62,885 nt of DNA from Mnemiopsis leidyi (taxonomy: Eukaryota; Ctenophora; Tentaculata; Lobata; Bolinopsidae): contig JH153282.1 of the NCBI GenBank assembly GCA_000226015.1, forward strand, positions 65,198 through 128,082, written 5' to 3'. Below the pieces are notes generated by a model. It was not told the DNA's origin. It was given only the letters and a program-made list of their open reading frames with translations, and made no database searches. A program made the position numbers and the translations under genes. The stretch's first letter is position 1. Every line of letters starts with the position of its first letter. Positions 11,734-22,684 of the stretch are shown here, one piece after another.

Positions 11734-12489
11734 AAATGACTGTCTCTTTTTGATCATATTTTCAATGTTCTTATTTGTGATTTGTGCTGCTGGCGGAAGA
11801 AGTGCATTGCTCAAGATTTAACATGCTTGATCTATTCATAGTTAAATAGCTTTTGCCAAAAGGCTTTCAAACACGTAACTGTACTATCTTTCAGCTTGAC
11901 TGTCTTAAAATCTTCAACTCATGATAACAGTTGACAGTTGTAATGGTTCTAAGCCTAAGGTAGGCATAGGGCTAGAATACTTTAGCTTTGTTTCCGACTT
12001 GGGTGAACATATAAATTTGTAATATGGAATCTAATGACGAACTTTATGATGTATATTTTGCTATGAGTATTGTAGCAAATGATTTTCATAATTGATAATT
12101 CGATACATGTAACGCATTTGTTCTTGAAATGAAATGTCTTTCTCTCAATTAAATTGACTTTTACAAAATTATGAAATTTACTTTATTGACACATTCATAA
12201 ATAGTTGGTCTCAAATTTAACAAATCTTTGATGAGCATTTTGAAGATTTAAAAGTCACATTAACATTTTCCCATTGTTGCTATTAGATAGGCAATGATTT
12301 CTTTATAAATTCATGTGCATCATGTGGTAAGTATTTAACCTTGTGAAATAACTACATTAATGTGACCTAATATCATAAGTTTAAAATAACCAAATTACTT
12401 GACCTAATGATATGCTGGTTTCTCTTCAATCGAAATTTCAATATAAATTTATTTTTATTCTACAAAATTGTAACACTTTCTCCTATAGG
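11734..12489. other. Intergenic spacer
   Basis: AT-rich. It ends in a pyrimidine-rich TTTCTCCTATAG immediately before the next start, which is a convincing 3' splice site. I see no gene. Confidence 0.5.
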
Positions 12490-13938
12490 ATGGTATCGTT
12501 AACTCTTGTGGAAGAAGCAGAGCAAGATAAAATCACTGCCAATCAGTTTTTTAAGGACAAAAAGTATCTTGTCTCTATTGAGTGGTATACAAAAGCCATC
12601 GAAAAAAATCCCTCAGTACCTGCTTACTATGGGAACAGAAGTTTTGCTTACTTGAAAACTGAATGTTTTGGATATGCAATAACAGATGCTGACAAAGCCT
12701 TGGAGTTGGATAGAACGTACTTAAAGGCTTACTACAGAAGAGCAGAGGCTAACATGGCACTTGGACGTTACAAAAAGAGTCTGGCTGATTATGACACTGT
12801 GCGAAGGGCACGGCCCAAGGACAAAGACGCTCAAGTCAAGTTCAAAGAGTGTGATAAAATTGTCAAACGTCTTGCTTTTGAAAGAGCCATTAATGTTGAC
12901 TCCCTTAAAAAAAGTGTCATTGAAAGCGTGGACATGGAAAATATGGTGGTTGAAGACTCATACACTGGTCCAAAATTGGGAGACGACTTTAAAGTTTCCC
13001 TTCAATTCATGGAGGAGCTCATTGCATGGTACCGAAATCAGAAAGTTCTACATCGAAAGTACGCTTATGGAATGCTCATAAGCATCAAGAAGTATTTCGA
13101 AACCCAGCCATCCCTTGTGCGTGTTACTATTCCAAGTTCTAATAAGTTCACCGTGTGTGGAGACATTCATGGACAGTTCTATGATCTTTTAAATATATTC
13201 GAGATAAACGGTCTTCCAAGCGAAACAAACCCGTATCTGTTCAATGGTGATTTTGTCGACAGAGGCTCCTTTTCTGTGGAAGTAATCTTCACTTTATTCG
13301 GGTTTAAATTATTGTACCCTGATCACATGTTCATGGCAAGAGGAAACCACGAGTCAATAAATATGAATCAAATGTATGGTTTCGATGGAGAGGTCAAGGA
13401 AAAGTACAGTAAAAACATGTCAGACTTCTTCACTGAGATATTTAACTGGCTGCCATTGTGTCACGTGATTAACAATGGTGTTTTTGTCACACACGGTGGA
13501 CTTTTCCAGGAGGACGGTATCACCATTGAAGACATCGAGAACTTCGACAGGAACAGGCAGCCTCCTGAATCAGGTGTTATGTGCGACTTGCTATGGTCGG
13601 ATCCCCAATGTTTTAGTGGGCGGTCTGCAAGCAAGCGTGGTGTTGGCGTACAGTTCGGTCCTGATGTGACCAATGCCTTCCTGGAGAGAAACCGCCTGAA
13701 ATACGTGATCAGGTCTCACGAAGTCAAGGACGAAGGGTACGAGGTGAGTCACGACGGGAAGTGTATCACAGTGTTCTCCGCTCCCAACTACTGCGACCAG
13801 ATGGGAAACAAGGGTGCATTTATCACCCTCAAGGAGGATCTTGTCCCCAAATTCACTACATTTGATGCAGTGCCACATCCTGATGTTAAGCCCATGGCTT
13901 ACGCTAATAACTTATTGAAAATGTCTGGCTTTATGTGA
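12490..13938 (+). CDS. PPP5C: Serine/threonine protein phosphatase 5
   Basis: A 482-residue protein: three TPR repeats (about residues 8-120), the linker, then a PPP catalytic domain. The metal and catalytic residues are in place: G-D225-I-H227-G, G-D254-F-V-D257-R-G, G-N286-H287-E and H335-G-G, followed by S-A-P-N-Y-C-D. The C-terminus retains the helix that pins the TPR domain over the active site. PP5 works with Hsp90 on kinases and steroid receptors. I start at 12490 because a CCTATAG splice acceptor lies just upstream; the open frame continues further 5' but has no family similarity there. The coding region is one exon. Confidence 0.95.
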   Translation: MVSLTLVEEAEQDKITANQFFKDKKYLVSIEWYTKAIEKNPSVPAYYGNRSFAYLKTECFGYAITDADKALELDRTYLKAYYRRAEANMALGRYKKSLADYDTVRRARPKDKDAQVKFKECDKIVKRLAFERAINVDSLKKSVIESVDMENMVVEDSYTGPKLGDDFKVSLQFMEELIAWYRNQKVLHRKYAYGMLISIKKYFETQPSLVRVTIPSSNKFTVCGDIHGQFYDLLNIFEINGLPSETNPYLFNGDFVDRGSFSVEVIFTLFGFKLLYPDHMFMARGNHESINMNQMYGFDGEVKEKYSKNMSDFFTEIFNWLPLCHVINNGVFVTHGGLFQEDGITIEDIENFDRNRQPPESGVMCDLLWSDPQCFSGRSASKRGVGVQFGPDVTNAFLERNRLKYVIRSHEVKDEGYEVSHDGKCITVFSAPNYCDQMGNKGAFITLKEDLVPKFTTFDAVPHPDVKPMAYANNLLKMSGFM

Positions 13939-14633
13939 TAAAACTTAATCTTTATAGGTTTCATTTAAATAAGCTTGCAATGAACAAGCTTATAATTTAA
14001 TTTTGTACTGCTGTGTAAGTTAGCAACCACCTTACTGCTTCTATGTTTTATTTGTAGAGAACTGAATGGGAAGATCTGGGATTTTATAGTTTGTATGGTT
14101 CAATAATTAAAACAGTGTTATAAATTTTACTTTAAGTTGATAGGACTATAGAGTCAAAACTTCTCACTTTTAATAATGACAAGCAAATTTTATAACCTGA
14201 CCCCGCTACAGTCTGTCCTTTTTTTGGATTAAATTATTAAATTGTATATAATCAGACTACAGTAAGATGTGGCTCAATATAAGGTCCTCAACCAGACCAA
14301 GTTACGCTATATTTCCGATCTCACATAGTGATAGCAAGTATATAACACAATGATATAGCTATATTTTATTTGATTTCCATAGCATAACCTGCCTATAATT
14401 TCTTTTTGACAAATTAATCTTCTGACAAGCACCGTTTTGCCTTTCAGTAACTGAAGTAAAAATCTTGAATTACCAATTAGTCTTGAAAAACCTGACTTCA
14501 ACTTCAGTACAGTGTATAGTTAGTTTTTAGATGATTGACAAGTACACTTGTCCAGTACAGATAAGTCACCATTTTATCAACTTTTCCCAGGGAATGACGT
14601 GAAGTGGTCTTCTGCATTGCGAGAACCAAAACA
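13939..14633. other. Intergenic spacer with short upstream ORF
   Basis: AT-rich, ending in ACTTTTCCCAG (14580-14590), a strong 3' splice site. A three-codon upstream ORF (ATG ACG TGA) begins at 14594, before the MTA start. Confidence 0.5.
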
Positions 14634-16094
14634 ATGGAGCCGGTAACTGAGAAATTTAAAATAGGTGACTACGTTTTCGCCGAACTTCACAGCACTCGAG
14701 AACCCTTTTGGATTTGCAAAATCGAAGAAATCCAAAAACAGGCAAACTCGGACGTTCAGATAAAAGTTAAACTCTTCTTCAGAAGGCGACACATCTCCGC
14801 TGACTTGCTAGTTATTGCAGACAAATACACAGACAGTTTCCTCCATAATGAAGAGTTTGATTGGGAGTTAGCTGAAGAGCCTGCCTACAATCCTGACTAC
14901 GTGAAACTTCACTACAAGCTCCTACAGAGAAACTTGTTTGTTTCCAAGGAGAACGTCATCATTTCCGCCGACATGATCAGGGGAAGGTGCTATGTGTTTC
15001 TCCTCACAACGGTAGATTCACCCATGGACGTTTTGACTAACGATAACAAGTTTTTCTTCCTTTTAGCGTACGATGTTTCCAACCAGGAGGTACACGAAGA
15101 TAAAGGATCTATCATGATAGGAGATTCTTATCAGGCTAATCTTCCTGTCTGTAAAGGAAGAAGTTCTCCTGATGAAGAGGAGAGAGATCCCATTATTTGG
15201 GATCCTCAGAAATGCTCTGATAAGACTTACTCTCAGTTGAATTCAGTTGTGCGGTCAGTTCAAAGATACAAACACTTCGCTAAAACAAACCTTAAAACGA
15301 GACCTTTGCAAGTTCACCGCGATGTTCACCTGTTCGGTGCCATGGAAGTGCTAAACAGAGAAAACTACGAGTTGGAATCAGCAGGGCTGGCTCTCGTACT
15401 TGAACAGCAACTAACAGCAGATGTTATTGACACATGGAATCGTGATGAGATCACGATATTCGAGCGAGCTATGTACAAATATGGCAAACAGTTCCAATAC
15501 ATCAGACAAGAGTTTCTACCGTGGAAATCTTGGGAGAACATGATACAGTTTTACTACCACTGGAAGGGAACTGAGAGCTATAGACTGTGGAAACAGCAGT
15601 ATTACATCGATCAAGGTGACTTGAAAGAGATTGGGGTGGAGTTAGGAGATTGGACGTTGCCACCACTGACCGGTAGTGAAACTTCCACTACTAAGTGTCC
15701 AGGATGTGGTAAAGTTCCTAAGTTACCGGACTCATGGTTTTCTTGGGGTCCGCTCTCTGATTCTGTCAGAATCTGTAAAACTTGTGCGGTGTATTGGAAA
15801 CGTTTTGCTGGGTTTCCTGATTCTCCTGCCCTTGAGAGTAAAGTTTGGGAATCTTTAACACCCTCCCTAGTTGATCTACCTCATAGGAAGCTCTTCAAAT
15901 GTGACGTAGAAGGCTGCAGCAAGGCGTTCAAGTGTAAGAGTGGTCTGCGGCGACACCAGCTGTTATTACATGACCCCAACAGAGGACAACTCTTTGTTTG
16001 CACTGAAGGTACATTAGCAGCTAGGAAGTGTTTAGGTATCAAGTCCATCAGACACATAGCTCGACGTCCATGTCAAGCTGCCCGCAATAGGTAA
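14634..16094 (+). CDS. MTA: Metastasis-associated (MTA) protein, NuRD subunit
   Basis: A 486-residue protein with the diagnostic MTA order: BAH domain (about 5-150), ELM2 (from I-M-I-G-D-S-Y-Q, about 160), SANT (268-315, ending F-L-P-W-K-S), and a GATA-type finger C355-P-G-C358 ... C381-K-T-C384 with the W-F-S-W-G-P core. MTA scaffolds HDAC1/2 in the NuRD repressor; ELM2-SANT is the HDAC-binding surface. Unusually, a classical C2H2 finger follows (C423, C428, H441, H446). After it comes a short basic tail, so the protein is shorter than vertebrate MTAs. I chose the ATG at 14634 because the frame upstream has only a GTG. Single coding exon. Confidence 0.9.
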   Translation: MEPVTEKFKIGDYVFAELHSTREPFWICKIEEIQKQANSDVQIKVKLFFRRRHISADLLVIADKYTDSFLHNEEFDWELAEEPAYNPDYVKLHYKLLQRNLFVSKENVIISADMIRGRCYVFLLTTVDSPMDVLTNDNKFFFLLAYDVSNQEVHEDKGSIMIGDSYQANLPVCKGRSSPDEEERDPIIWDPQKCSDKTYSQLNSVVRSVQRYKHFAKTNLKTRPLQVHRDVHLFGAMEVLNRENYELESAGLALVLEQQLTADVIDTWNRDEITIFERAMYKYGKQFQYIRQEFLPWKSWENMIQFYYHWKGTESYRLWKQQYYIDQGDLKEIGVELGDWTLPPLTGSETSTTKCPGCGKVPKLPDSWFSWGPLSDSVRICKTCAVYWKRFAGFPDSPALESKVWESLTPSLVDLPHRKLFKCDVEGCSKAFKCKSGLRRHQLLLHDPNRGQLFVCTEGTLAARKCLGIKSIRHIARRPCQAARNR

Positions 16095-16656
16095 TTAGAA
16101 GTATAGCTTCCTGCTTCAATTTAGGAAGGGAAGTTGTTACACAATAACTAAAGTGATCAAGTCTTGACCATAATTTTGATACACAGTTCTTTGATTCATA
16201 ATAATAATTCCATTTTAACACTTTTTATTGCAATTTGATAACTGTATACATACTAATTATTTAATCTTTAATTATTTGTAAGAATGTAACAGTCATGGTA
16301 TTTAGGGTTAATGTTCTAAATGATGTTGCATTATTTATCATTGAATTTTGTGTGAAGTTTTTTTGTACTGTCCTATTGTTATCATTCAGAAAATATGCGT
16401 TTTTTGTGGTATCTATCAAGCTTCGTTTTAAAATTTAAATCGCATTATGCTTTGTTTGGCTTTGTGATGTATTTGATCAATATTTTTACATGTCTCAACT
16501 GACTCTGATGTAGCTCTGGTTTAGGTATATAGTTACTTAATGATTTATAATCCTCAGTTGCATAGTTAAATTATGATGACTAAGAACGATGACTGTGAAG
16601 TATGACGGATTTCACTCTGAAACAAACAGCATTTTAGTTCTAGCTACACTTCCAAT
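16095..16656. other. Intergenic spacer
   Basis: AT-rich with no gene. Acceptor-like TTTTAG and TTCTAG lie 15-20 bases before the next ATG. Confidence 0.5.
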
Positions 16657-18078
16657 ATGTCTCAAATTTTCCAGCTGATCCTGCGAGTATCATCCTTCTG
16701 GTTCCTCGTTAACTTTGTCCACATTCTCCTAACCAAGCTGCTCGGAGAAAAATACAACTTTTACCTCTCCAGAAACGGGATCTTTGTCAAGTTTGTTCAG
16801 CTGCAATGGCACACAAAGCGGTTCAACTCTACCTTGTCCCAGGGGTTTGTCTGGCGGCACAGCTCTAAGATCGCGCTGTGGTTCACGTGCGGCGCATACT
16901 TTGGAATAATCGCCATGTTCTCCTCCATTCTAATCCTGATGTACACTTTTATCTTCTCGTTTGTGAAGGAATCAGAAGACTCCAGTAAGATTCTCACTCC
17001 TGTAGTGCCGGGTGTCAACCTGCCAAACAGTCAGATTGTTCCTTATCTTCTAACTCTGCTCATTTCTGGAATTTTCCACGAGTACGGACATGCGCTAGCT
17101 GCAGCGCGGGAAGGTGTTTCCATGTACGGGTCAGGATTGTTCATGTTTCTGATATATCCTGCTGCGTTTGTAGATCTAAATACCGAAGCACTCAAGCGGT
17201 GTGACGCTTTTCAAAGACTCAGAATATTCTGCGCAGGGGTGTGGCACAACTGCATCATGATGGTGGGTGCGTATGCCATCTGGACATCACTGCCTTTCAC
17301 CCTGTTTTTCCTAGGTTACACAAGGGAGTTCGCCGTGACAGTAACTGCAGTAGAACCAGACTCTGCTCTATTTAATCAAGTGTATACAGGAACTAAGATA
17401 TACTCTGTGAACGACTGTCCTGTTGTGGACAAGGTATCCTGGGGACAGTGTCTCTGGAGTACATACGATAGCACAAAACTGAGAGGGAATTGTTTAGACG
17501 AGTCTATCATTTCAGAGTTAAAATCGAACACAGATTGTTGTGAAGAAGGAGTTACATCCCCCAGAAGTATATGTTTCAACAGCACAGCTGGTGCTGAGTG
17601 CGTGTTTGCTAGACGTACTCTAGATCAATTAAACTGTACTAGCGACACAGATTGTAGTGTGGGACACTGCTACATGCCACACCCCAAGGAGGGCCTGCTC
17701 CTCCAACTCGTACATTCCTCATCAGACGATACGGCACTGTTTGTTGGGGATCCTTCTCACTTGTACTACACCATTCACCTCTCTGATTATTCCTCGAAGT
17801 GGTTCTGGTCACATTTACCTAACTGTATTGAAATGTTTATGATATACGTTGTGTCGTTGTCTGGTGCTCTAGCTATTTTCAATGCAGTTCCTGCGTTCTA
17901 TCTCGATGGGCAACACATGTTGGACGCGTTTTTGGAGTTCATTATTGGTCAAAGTGGACACCGAGTATCTGCGAGTCTGATAAGTAATTTCTCCTTCGTA
18001 GTTCAGCTGTTCTCAACTGTTTTAATCGCCATAAACGTTCTCAATGCTTTTGTATCAGTTTGTGTTATGTATAAGTGA
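16657..18078 (+). CDS. MBTPS2: Site-2 protease (MBTPS2), intramembrane metalloprotease
   Basis: A 473-residue multi-pass protein. The zinc site H141-E-Y-G-H145 and the distal L416-D417-G ligand motif are both present, each in a hydrophobic segment. Other family blocks are P-A-A-F-V-D-L, L-R-I-F-C-A-G-V-W-H-N and L-S-G-A-L-A-I-F-N-A-V-P. A cysteine-rich lumenal insert lies between them, as in the human enzyme, but the human serine run is absent. S2P releases SREBP and ATF6 from Golgi membranes after S1P cleavage. Single coding exon (vertebrate genes have about eleven). Confidence 0.95.
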   Translation: MSQIFQLILRVSSFWFLVNFVHILLTKLLGEKYNFYLSRNGIFVKFVQLQWHTKRFNSTLSQGFVWRHSSKIALWFTCGAYFGIIAMFSSILILMYTFIFSFVKESEDSSKILTPVVPGVNLPNSQIVPYLLTLLISGIFHEYGHALAAAREGVSMYGSGLFMFLIYPAAFVDLNTEALKRCDAFQRLRIFCAGVWHNCIMMVGAYAIWTSLPFTLFFLGYTREFAVTVTAVEPDSALFNQVYTGTKIYSVNDCPVVDKVSWGQCLWSTYDSTKLRGNCLDESIISELKSNTDCCEEGVTSPRSICFNSTAGAECVFARRTLDQLNCTSDTDCSVGHCYMPHPKEGLLLQLVHSSSDDTALFVGDPSHLYYTIHLSDYSSKWFWSHLPNCIEMFMIYVVSLSGALAIFNAVPAFYLDGQHMLDAFLEFIIGQSGHRVSASLISNFSFVVQLFSTVLIAINVLNAFVSVCVMYK

Positions 18079-18494
18079 AGATATCGGTACAGGATGTATA
18101 GACTTTAGTTTATACGGGTTTCCTTTAGTAATTTTAATCTATTTGATGTTTTTTCTACCTAACCCAATACTAAACAACGATCGTTCAGAGTTAAATTGAG
18201 ATTGTTAATATATTTTAATTATTCCGTATTGATTTCTGGATTGTGTTATTTTGATAAAATTGTAGTTTCCGTTCTCTTTTATGAAAGGTAAAATTTTAAA
18301 TATCTAAAACGATTCACAATTTCATAGTTTCCACCATAGGAAGCTCTACTTTTTATCCATGAACTTAAATCATAACAGGCCCAATACGTCAATATCACCA
18401 TATAAAATCGTTCGATTGATTTACAACATATAATCTAAAGCGGGCAATCATCACATTCAAGTTAAAAAAAAGCTATTTCCCAGGTACACACAAA
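18079..18494. other. Intergenic spacer
   Basis: AT-rich with no gene. It ends in GCTATTTCCCAG, a strong acceptor, eleven bases before the COX15 ATG. Confidence 0.5.
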
Positions 18495-19887
18495 ATGTTA
18501 TCAAGTGTTGGTTGTCTCCGGGCAACAAACACTTCCCTCCGTCTCATATGTAGACGTCAACTCTTCTCCTCCTCCAAACCTCACCTGACCCCCAAACGCC
18601 TCACACAGTACTTCACGAAACACAACATCGTCTCCTTGGCAACCAAGCCTGCGCGGTTCTACAAAAACTTGTCAGTTGATCAGAAAGCTAGAGTAGTGGG
18701 ATACTGGTTGCTAGGTTGCTGTGGGCTGGTTGCTACGACAGTTAGTGTCGGAGGTGTTACGCGTCTCACTGAGTCCGGTCTCTCTATGACTGATTGGAAG
18801 TTTGCAGGGAGGCGCGCGCCCCGCACAGCTGAGGAATGGGAGGTTGAGTTTGACAAGTACAAAGCATCCCCGCAGTGGAAGTACCAGGTTGTTCACAGTG
18901 GGATGACGCTTAACGAGTTCAAGTTTATCTGGTACATGGAGTGGGGGCACCGTCATCTGGGCCGAGTTATCGGGGCGTGTGTCGTCTTCCCCACTCTGGT
19001 TCTTTTGACACGTCCCTGGATCAGTAACAATTTGAAGTTAAGGTTGGCTGGGTTCAGCAGTTTGGTGGTGTTTCAAGGTTTTCTGGGCTGGTATATGGTG
19101 AAGAGTGGACTAGAAGACAATCCTGAGAGCACTGATATTCCCCGGTAAGCACTAAGCGGCTTAAGAACTGTTTCTCTTTCGTTTTTCTTGTCGATTTCTT
19201 GATTATTATATTTCAATAAATCAAATCTGTAGGATACCGACCAACTAAGTAAATTATACCAATATCTCCGCCTTATCTAGCTCCTATTTCAGAGTGTCCC
19301 AGTACCGTCTAGCCTCACACCTCGGTTCCGCATTTCTCCTCTACCTAACAATGTTCAAAACTTCCATGGAGATCCTGCTCCCTGTACAACACTCTCTCTC
19401 CCCCGCTCTACAAAATCTTAGAAGATGGAGCGGCGGAGTGGCCGGATTTGCCTTTCTCACGGCTCTATCTGGCGCCTTTGTAGCAGGACTTGACGCAGGA
19501 CTTGTTTATAACTCATACCCGAAGTTTGCTGACCGGTGGATACCGTCTGATCTGATCGTTTTCTCCCCCTATTGGAAAAACTTTTTCGAAAACACGACGA
19601 CAGTTCAGTTTGATCACAGACTTCTCGGACACTCCCTCCTAGTCGCAATCTGCGCTGTATGGGTTATGTCCCGCCCCCTGGTTCTACCTAAACGGGCGGG
19701 TGTTGCTGTAAACGCGCTGATGGGTATGGGCTGGATGCAAGTAGTACTGGGTGTAAGTACCTTGTTGTTACACGTACCCACCTGGTTAGCAGCTACACAC
19801 CAGCAGGGGAGTCTGATCTTGTTGACAATATCTACTTGGTTACATCATGAACTTGGCAATAAGAAGATCAAGATGTTTAAACGGTGA
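18495..19887 (+). CDS. COX15: COX15, heme A synthase (two exons)
   Basis: Exons 18495-19144 and 19293-19887 join in phase (CG|A, GTAAGC donor, TATTTCAG acceptor, 148-bp intron) to give 414 residues. The N-terminus is Arg/Ser-rich and fits a mitochondrial targeting peptide. Heme-ligand histidines lie in the conserved E-W-G-H152-R-H-L-G-R block and, in the second half, in Q-F-D-H-R-L-L-G-H and A-T-H-Q-Q-G. The enzyme oxidises heme O to heme A for cytochrome c oxidase in the inner membrane. The usual eight-helix two-repeat layout is complete. Confidence 0.95.
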
Positions 19888-20340
19888 AACTAGGGGAGAT
19901 TTGTGTTTGGTGGAAATCTAGCCAAAGTTTTGTTTAGTCCTAATTGTTTCTAGTATTCGATTAGGAAGTACAGTACGGATTTGAAAATACTGATCAGTAA
20001 TTCAGGCGTGACCCTGACATGAAAGATCAAAGCAGATCATAAGAATTTTATTGAACGATTGTTTGGTTTGTATTGGTGGCCCTCCAATTTGCGATTTGTT
20101 TGGCTTCTTTCCCTTTTATTCTTTAATTGTTAGATTGTTGCAATGTTATTTGAACTTGGAGACATAACACAAGCGTCATTCAGTGACTCATTTATCATAA
20201 ATCCTCTTCTTTTTAAGTATCATAAATATTGACATCAAAATTTGAATTCGAAATAATCGAATTAAAATCTAGAAGCATATTTTAAATTCCTAAGCAGATC
20301 AACACAATTGTTACAAAACCCTGCTAACTTCCAGATATTG
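19888..20340. other. Intergenic spacer
   Basis: No gene seen. It ends in GCTAACTTCCAG, six bases before the GNPTG start codon. Confidence 0.5.
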
Positions 20341-22251
20341 ATGTTAACATGTATGGTATTAATTCTACTTATAAGCTCTCAAAGTGATGGAGTGAAAGTT
20401 GATGTCAAAGTAGTCGACTCTCACTCCCAAATAGGTCAAGGTGGGTCAATGCATACATGACATTATATGCAAGACTTTTAGATACATAAAGTTATATTGG
20501 GCTAAGTGGTAGCAGACTCACAGATACTCGTCAAATTGTACTTAGTTTACTGAATAGCTTGTATGAACCAAACAAAAGTTAAGGTCCCCTGTTAGTTAAT
20601 GTCCCCTGTAAGTTTCGTTCCCCTGTAAGCTTATCTCCCTTGTAAGTTTAGTTCCTGTAAGTTTAGTTCCCCTACATAAAATTTATTTGCCCTGTAGGTT
20701 TAGTTCCCCTGTAAGTTTAGTTTCCCTCTAAGTTTAGTTCCTCTGTAAGTTGAGTTACTCTGTAGGTTTAGTTCCCCTGTAAGTTTAGTTTCCCTCTAAG
20801 TTTAGTTCCTCTGTAAGTTTAGTTCCCCTCTAAGTTTAGTTCCCCTGTAAGTTTAGTTCCCCTGTAAGTTTAGTTACCCTGTAAGTTTAGTTACCCTGTA
20901 AGTTTAGTTCCCCTGTAAGTTTAGTTCCCCTGTAAGTTTAGTTACTCTGTAAGTTTAGTTACTCTGTAAGTTTAGTTACTCTGTAAGTTTAGTTACTCTG
21001 TAAGTTTAGTTCCTCTATAAGTTTAGTTCCTCTGTAAGTTTGGTTCCTCTGTAAGTTTAGTTACTCTGTAAGTTTAGTTCCTCTGTAAGTTCCATGTATA
21101 TTTCAGGACAGTCGGGGCTGTACAGACCGGGAGCAAGTAAGTTGACTGCGTCACGCAAACCAGCTGCTCTGTGCGCACACCCCGCTCTCGTGCAGATCGT
21201 AGGGAAATGTTACGATATCGAGGTGAGACTTACTTTTACAGAGTACATGTTATCTCTGCAATCCTGATGTTATCTCTATACTTCTATACAATCCTGATGT
21301 TATCTCTTTACTTCTATATAATCCCCATGTATCCAAATGTCGCAGCAAACTTGTTCAAATTCAAATTCGCTTCCTTACACACACTGATTCAGGTGGCTGA
21401 GTACAAGTATGTTGTGTGTCCATTCCACAACATAACACAACACGAAGTTGCTCTGAAGTGGAATGCTTACCACGGAATTTTAGGTTGGGACTATTTGAAT
21501 CATCACGAAAGTTTTTAATTTTCTGATGTTGGGTTAAATGGCACTTTGAAGTTGGAATTTGAATTATGAGCCCGCAATAATTTTTGAATTTTGTAATCAA
21601 ATAACATTTATTTAGACCTTTAGAGCTAAGTATTTGATCCCTTAATTTCTTAACTTCAAACTTGTATAATTACTGGTTAACTACTGGCACATTTCAGGAA
21701 TTTGGTCACACTGGAACTACGATGATCATTACTCAACATTTACACACGGTCACTACACCGACGGAGACACGTGCACAAAAGACGACAAGACCATCCTGCG
21801 CACGGCACATCTGCATCACACGTGCGGCAAGCAAACACGGGTCGTCAGTGTAGGTGAGCCGGACACTTGCGCGTACAACATTACCCTGGAATCTCCACTG
21901 TTTTGTCACAGAGTCTTCAGTGATGTTTATAATGCACTGCCGGAAAATGAGCGCAAGGAGTTCTCTTTGTCAACTTTAGAGTTTAAACATAACATTTTGA
22001 CTGACGAAGGGTTAAAAGAGGAGAGGCGAAAAATTTTAGACAGGATTGGTTGCCTGAATATGAGGAAGGAATTCAAAAACCTCAAGGAATGTGAAAAGGA
22101 GTATAATAATTTGAACAAGGAGCACAAGGAGTTAGGCGAGAAATGTTCTTTAGAAGCTGATGACAATAAGTATAGCGAACTTCAAACTCAATACGATGAG
22201 CTGAAGAGGGTCGTTGCAGAAAGTGGATTGGTTTTTCCCGATGATTTGTGA
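20341..22251 (+). CDS. GNPTG: GNPTG, GlcNAc-1-phosphotransferase gamma subunit
   Basis: Four exons with matching phases: 20341-20434, 21107-21222, 21393-21483 and 21698-22251, giving 284 residues. Exon 1 encodes a signal peptide followed by a V-K-V-D-V-K-V-V-D segment like the human N-terminus. The core is the MRH domain: [27 protein letters not shown] and C-A-Y-N-I-T-L-E. A charged helical tail follows. The protein supports mannose-6-phosphate tagging of lysosomal hydrolases in the Golgi. Intron 1 holds the 17-bp minisatellite described separately. The exon 1 (GTCAAG) and exon 3 (GTTGGG) donors are weak. Confidence 0.9.
20583..21092 (+). repeat. 17-bp minisatellite made of 5' splice sites
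   Basis: About 30 copies of a unit near GTTTAGTTCCCCTGTAA, so the junctions read CTGTAAGTTTAGTT. Around 20 units contain an intact GTAAGT, the consensus 5' splice site. The array lies within GNPTG intron 1, downstream of the real, weaker donor (GTCAAG at 20435). Variants differ mainly in CCCC versus ACTC versus CCTC. Confidence 0.9.
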
Positions 22252-22570
22252 ATTGCTGAAGTGCTAAGTTGTTTTTATCGTTTTTGGGTTTAAATGTTTT
22301 GACAGATTTTTATCGATGAATTTTATTTTTAAATGTTTCAAGGACGATTGTTTTGTTAACAGTATTTTTGATTTTCAGATGATAATTGTGCTTTTATCTA
22401 ATGATATGATTTTTACAATCAAAATTCTATTTGTTTATTATTAAATTGATTCATCGATCAACAACATAGCATATCCAGAAAAATCCAAGAATTTGATTTA
22501 TCGACTGCGAAACCTAAGTTTATAGTGAATATCTTATCTCGCTCTGCACAGACACTATAAAGGGTAGGCC

Positions 22571-22684
22571 ATGATAAGAAGAGAGCTAACATTGGTGAAT
22601 CACCGAATTGAACATCTGAACGAATACCAGGCTGTTTTGGAGAAAAATATAAAGAAGAAAAAGAAAGAAAATATGGTATTACAG
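22571..22684 (+). CDS. Small-protein first exon, CDC26-like (APC/C subunit)
   Basis: ATG at 22571 with 38 codons to a GTATAG donor. The peptide starts M-I-R-R, has T at position 7 and hydrophobic/charged residues spaced as in the N-terminal helix of CDC26, and ends in a lysine-rich helix. That helix of CDC26 binds APC6/CDC16. An acceptor (CTGCACAG) lies 20 bases upstream. The 3' exon is uncertain: phase 0 acceptors at 23041 or 23087 give only a short tail, while an Asn-rich frame ending at 23275 is out of phase. Similarity is short, so the name is tentative. Confidence 0.35.

Noticed and set aside
21171-21518. 115-codon frame starting at 21171
   Set aside because: It is a shadow across GNPTG introns and exons. 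The GNPTG frame has signal peptide, MRH motifs and matching splice phases.
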